DNA of 9,136 bases from Desulfosarcina sp. (GTDB lineage Bacteria > Desulfobacterota > Desulfobacteria > Desulfobacterales > Desulfosarcinaceae). The notes under the pieces were generated by a model, which did no database searches, was not told where the DNA came from, and saw only the letters and a list, made by a program, of their open reading frames with translations. Below are positions 6,398-9,136 of this stretch, piece by piece (the stretch's first letter is position 1; each line of letters starts with the position of its first letter). The position numbers and the translations under genes were made by a program. Location of the stretch: the NCBI GenBank assembly GCA_030642405.1, contig DAOWNV010000090.1:1-9136 (forward strand), read 5' to 3'.

Positions 6398-6575
6398 ACG
6401 CTGGAAATGATCCATATCTTAAAACGAATCTGGATTCAAGGTTTTATTTATTGAAGAACCGTTCCTTGAAATGTTGGTTTTCGCCTTATCGGTTCATGTA
6501 CATTACTGGTTCACTGTGATAAATAATGATACTTCATCGTTCCTGAAACCCTTTACCTGGTACGTCTTTACCGAT

Positions 6576-6580
6576 GAGGA
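6576..6580 (+). promoter_or_regulatory. Ribosome binding site fixing a GTG start
   Basis: GAGGA lies 7 nt before the GTG at 6588-6590 and supports that codon as the start of the glycosyltransferase fusion gene. The next residues lead straight into the first beta strand of the N-terminal domain, so little room is left for a later start. Confidence 0.65.
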
Positions 6581-6587
6581 AAAATAG

Positions 6588-7910
6588 GTGGTTGAACCAA
6601 CCGGCCATTTACAATTGATTGTTTTTGGGAGATATCCCGGCGTTGGGGTTACAAAAACCCGTTTGATACCTGTCCTTGGCCCGGTAGGTGCCGCATCCCT
6701 TCAAAAACAACTCACTGAAAAAACCATGGAGGTGGCTCGAGCATCAGCACTGAAAAAAGGGGTTCGTTTGGTTTTCTGTCATGATGGGGGCCAAGCAGAA
6801 CAGATCAAGCAATGGTTGTGTGATCCGGATATGGATTGCCTGCCACAAACCTCTGGTGATCTTGGTGATCGCATGCTGGCGGCATTTCAACATGCTTTCG
6901 ACCAGGGAGCCAACCAGGTTGTGCTGGTCGGCACTGATATTCCGGGAATAACTATCGACTTTCTATTCCAAGCCTTCAATGCGCTGAATTCAAATGATCT
7001 GGTTCTGGGACCCAGCACCGACGGTGGGTATTGGCTGGTCGGGATGAAAAAGGCACAAGATATTTTTTCCAACATTGCCTGGAGTCGGTCGGATGTATTG
7101 GAAAAAACCTTGGACCGAGCCGGACAAAAAGAAATGAGCCCTTTTCTATTAAAAAAGCTGACGGATCTGGATACGGCTGAAGACCTGAACAGGGAAACAG
7201 ATTGGAAATGTGCGTACCGACCCTATTTGTCTGTCATCATCCCTGCTTTGAACGAAGAAGGCCGTATTGCAGAAACACTGGAATCTGCCCGTTCACCCGA
7301 TGCGGAGCTGATTGTTTCCGACGGTGGAAGTACAGACCGAACGGTAACCATTTCACATGTTTCGGGTGCACGTATCGTTTACGGGAAAATAGGGCGGGCT
7401 GCCCAGCAAAACCGGGGTGCCGCCATTGCTATGGGAGAAGTTCTGCTCTTCCTCCACGCCGATACGAAGCTTCCCCAAAGTTATGTGACGCACATTTTCG
7501 AAGCCTTCATGGATCAAAAAAACATCCTCGGAGCATTCCGATTTGATACGGACCTGAACACACCTTCCATGAATCGCATTGTCTACTGGACCAATCTACG
7601 TGCCGACAAACTCAAGCTCCCCTATGGCGACCAGGGCTTGTTCATCCGCAAAAAGGATTTTCATGCTGCAGGCGGGTTTCCCGAAGTGCCCATTGCCGAA
7701 GATCTTTACATTGTCAGAAAAATGGCACGCCACGGCCGTATTGTTATCGCACCGGCAGCAGTGGTCACCTCGGGAAGGCGATGGGAAAAACTGGGACCTT
7801 TACGTACCACCCTGGTCAACGCCATTATTGCAGCAGGTTGCCTGGCAGGGATCTCGCCTGGTCGATTGGCTCCTTTGTATCGTTGGTCGAAAAAACGAAC
7901 CCTATCATGA
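6588..7910 (+). CDS. Two-domain fusion: TIGR04282-type transferase plus TIGR04283-type glycosyltransferase
   Basis: This 440-residue protein starts at GTG and joins two domains usually encoded separately. Residues about 8-205 match the TIGR04282/DUF2064 family (CofC-like nucleotidyltransferase fold): LIVFGRYPGVGVTKTRL (10-26), GDLGDRM (90-96), VVLVGTDIPG (111-120), LGPSTDGGYWLVG (140-152) and LTDLDTAEDL (191-200). Residues about 212-440 match the TIGR04283 family-2 glycosyltransferases: LSVIIPALNEE (214-224), IVSDGGSTDRT (242-252), GRAAQQNRGA (269-278), the metal-binding FLHAD (288-292), LPYGDQGLFIR (344-354), a GGFPEVPIAEDLYIVRK acceptor-site segment (362-378) and TSGRRWEKLGPLRTTL (394-409). 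Both families carry the database label 'arsenosugar biosynthesis', from their frequent pairing with ArsM/ArsS genes; neither of those is present here, so the substrate is open. It has no signal peptide and is probably cytoplasmic. Its stop overlaps the next start (ATGA), implying coupled expression with the radical SAM gene. Confidence 0.9.
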   Translation: MVEPTGHLQLIVFGRYPGVGVTKTRLIPVLGPVGAASLQKQLTEKTMEVARASALKKGVRLVFCHDGGQAEQIKQWLCDPDMDCLPQTSGDLGDRMLAAFQHAFDQGANQVVLVGTDIPGITIDFLFQAFNALNSNDLVLGPSTDGGYWLVGMKKAQDIFSNIAWSRSDVLEKTLDRAGQKEMSPFLLKKLTDLDTAEDLNRETDWKCAYRPYLSVIIPALNEEGRIAETLESARSPDAELIVSDGGSTDRTVTISHVSGARIVYGKIGRAAQQNRGAAIAMGEVLLFLHADTKLPQSYVTHIFEAFMDQKNILGAFRFDTDLNTPSMNRIVYWTNLRADKLKLPYGDQGLFIRKKDFHAAGGFPEVPIAEDLYIVRKMARHGRIVIAPAAVVTSGRRWEKLGPLRTTLVNAIIAAGCLAGISPGRLAPLYRWSKKRTLS

Positions 7911-9136
7911 GAAAAAATAAGCAATACACAAAAAAGAAAAAACAATCCACTATTAGAAAACCGGAATTGCTTTCCGCCCTCGTAGCTAACGAAAATGGTG
8001 AGATTTTCGATCTGGACGGTTATGCTGCCGTTGGTGCCGATGGGCCGCAACATTCTCCACTGACCAACGCCAACACCATTGAATTGCCCCATGGTAGCGA
8101 GTTAATGTTTTTGCCGGACCGGATTCCTGTGGTGTTGGATCTATCAACGGGCCAGGTAAAACTTCTCCAAAAAAATCCGTACGATCCAAACGAGCGGATT
8201 TTTCCCGTAGCGGTTTTTAATTCACCCGGCGTGGTGTTGTCCCATACTTGTGCCTACGAAGAACGCCCCCAGGCGCGGATGTTACCTCTTTTTTCATACG
8301 GTGCGGTGGGCTGGCATCAAAAAGGGTTTTGGTCCGCCGCCATTGTTGTAGACACTGAACCACGCCAGGATTTGAGGCGCATGCCGCGTACAAAAGTTGT
8401 TTCCGGCGTCGAACAGATGAAAGTTCATCTCCCTGACAATCGCCTGGCCCGCCATCTTGAGCACTGTGCCCTGACATACGGTTGCCCTGCGGGAAAAAAC
8501 TTTTTTCTCGGTCGATACGAAGCGCCTTTGCCGACTTCTCAGACCTGTAATGCCCGGTGCCTGGGCTGCATCTCCTTGCAGGATGACGAGGAGCTTACAA
8601 GCAGTCAGAACCGTATTGCCTTTACTCCATCGCCGGAAGAGATCGCCGGTGTTGCCCTGGCCCATATTCGCCGGGTAAAAAAAAGCGTGGTAAGCTTTGG
8701 TCAGGGCTGTGAAGGAGATCCGCTCATGGCAGCTCGGGTCATCGGCCCGGCCATTGAATTGATACGGGAAAAAACAGCCGAAGGAACCATCAACATGAAC
8801 ACCAACGCCAGCCTGCCCGAAGTCCTGGCCCCACTCTTTAATGCAGGCCTGGACAGCATTCGGGTGAGCATGAACTCGGTGCGGGAAGTCTGTTACAATG
8901 CCTATTTCAGACCCAAAGGGTACCACTTTTCCCAAGTTCTGGAGAGTATCGATCTGGCTATTTCCAGAAAGAAACATGTAGCCGTCAACTACCTGAATTG
9001 TCCGGGGTTTTCCGACACACCGGAAGAGGCGGCAGCATTATCCGTTTTTTTGGAAAAACATCCGGTCCACCTGATCCAATGGCGAAATTTGAATTTCGAC
9101 CCGCATCGCTATTTAAAAGCAATGGGCGATGTTACC
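7907..9136 (+). CDS. Radical SAM protein with long N-terminal extension, partial at its 3' end
   Basis: Reading from the ATG at 7907-7909, which overlaps the preceding stop as ATGA, gives 410 open codons up to the window edge. The protein begins with a lysine-rich tip (MRKNKQYTKKKKQ), then about 190 residues that I do not recognise, then QT-C214-NAR-C218-LG-C221-ISLQ, the CxxxCxxC motif of radical SAM enzymes that holds a [4Fe-4S] cluster. Next come VVSFGQGCEGDPLM (261-274), which fits the SAM-binding GGE/GxGEP region, NMNTNASLPEVL (296-307) and IRVSMNSV (318-325), the usual strand pattern of the TIM-barrel. A separate C187-x5-C193 pair lies before the barrel. It is not ArsS-like, since that family has its Cys motif near the N-terminus. 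No strong ribosome binding site is seen, so translation probably depends on coupling. Radical SAM identity is quite sure; the reaction is unknown. Confidence 0.88.
   Translation, partial: MRKNKQYTKKKKQSTIRKPELLSALVANENGEIFDLDGYAAVGADGPQHSPLTNANTIELPHGSELMFLPDRIPVVLDLSTGQVKLLQKNPYDPNERIFPVAVFNSPGVVLSHTCAYEERPQARMLPLFSYGAVGWHQKGFWSAAIVVDTEPRQDLRRMPRTKVVSGVEQMKVHLPDNRLARHLEHCALTYGCPAGKNFFLGRYEAPLPTSQTCNARCLGCISLQDDEELTSSQNRIAFTPSPEEIAGVALAHIRRVKKSVVSFGQGCEGDPLMAARVIGPAIELIREKTAEGTINMNTNASLPEVLAPLFNAGLDSIRVSMNSVREVCYNAYFRPKGYHFSQVLESIDLAISRKKHVAVNYLNCPGFSDTPEEAAALSVFLEKHPVHLIQWRNLNFDPHRYLKAMGDVT

Larger units (their letters stand above)
6266..6587. other. 322-bp divergent intergenic region (nik operon / glycosyltransferase operon)
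   Basis: No gene is seen here. It should hold both divergent promoters, but no -35/-10 pair is convincing on either strand. Besides the terminator and hairpin listed separately, it has an 8-bp palindrome ATGTACAT (6496-6503) and three copies of GGTTCA (6356, 6491, 6508 on the plus strand), two of them 17 bp apart. No clear NikR-type inverted repeat (GTGTTAC...GTAACAC or GTATGA...TCATAC) was found by eye. Confidence 0.5.

Noticed and set aside
8294..8977. Long minus-strand ORF of 227 codons opposite the radical SAM gene.
   Set aside because: The plus-strand frame has an intact CxxxCxxC motif, an ATGA overlap with the previous gene and radical SAM-like strands; the minus frame gives no recognisable protein.

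Overview
The window looks like chromosomal DNA of a Gram-negative anaerobe, most probably a sulfate-reducer-like deltaproteobacterium (Desulfobacterota). This is an inference from gene content: a nickel ECF transporter of the NikK-NikM-NikL-NikQ-NikO type, a DUF933/YchF paralog, a KamA-type radical SAM enzyme, a fused pair of 'arsenosugar-type' glycosyltransferases and a second, unfamiliar radical SAM protein. No RNA genes, transposases, CRISPR arrays or phage genes were seen, and base composition and codon use look even across the window.

Left part (1-2504, all minus strand): the first 69 codons of a P1/DmpA-family peptidase (1-209, running off the left edge), a 361-residue lysine 2,3-aminomutase-like radical SAM/PLP enzyme (324-1409), and a 344-residue YchF-like P-loop protein with a C-terminal TGS domain (1470-2504). 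A 261-bp spacer (2505-2765) separates them from the next operon. It holds only a weak promoter candidate, a small hairpin and a doubtful 30-codon ORF.

Centre (2766-6265, minus strand): a tightly packed five-gene operon, transcribed nikK, nikM, nikL, nikQ, nikO, with junctions of 3 nt, 4 nt, an ATGA overlap and an ATGA overlap. NikK and NikL are exported accessory proteins, NikM is the membrane substrate-binding subunit, NikQ the transmembrane coupling subunit and NikO the ATPase with a histidine-rich tail. There is no nikN/cbiN; NikK and NikL take that place. After signal peptide removal both accessory proteins are predicted to begin with histidine, and NikM begins Met-His, so three histidine-bearing N-termini would face the outside of the membrane.

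The 322-bp intergenic region 6266-6587 lies between divergent units. On the nik side it contains a strong intrinsic terminator (stem 6308-6355, T-tract 6301-6309) only about 35 nt before the nikK start, which suggests control of the nik operon by transcription attenuation. A second hairpin lies just upstream.

Right part (6588-9136, plus strand): one 440-residue protein joins a TIGR04282-type domain to a TIGR04283-type glycosyltransferase domain. It overlaps by ATGA a radical SAM gene whose CxxxCxxC motif sits unusually far in (Cys214/218/221) behind an unrecognised 200-residue N-terminal region; this gene runs off the right edge. The glycosyltransferase fusion plus this non-ArsS radical SAM protein is the least explained part of the window.
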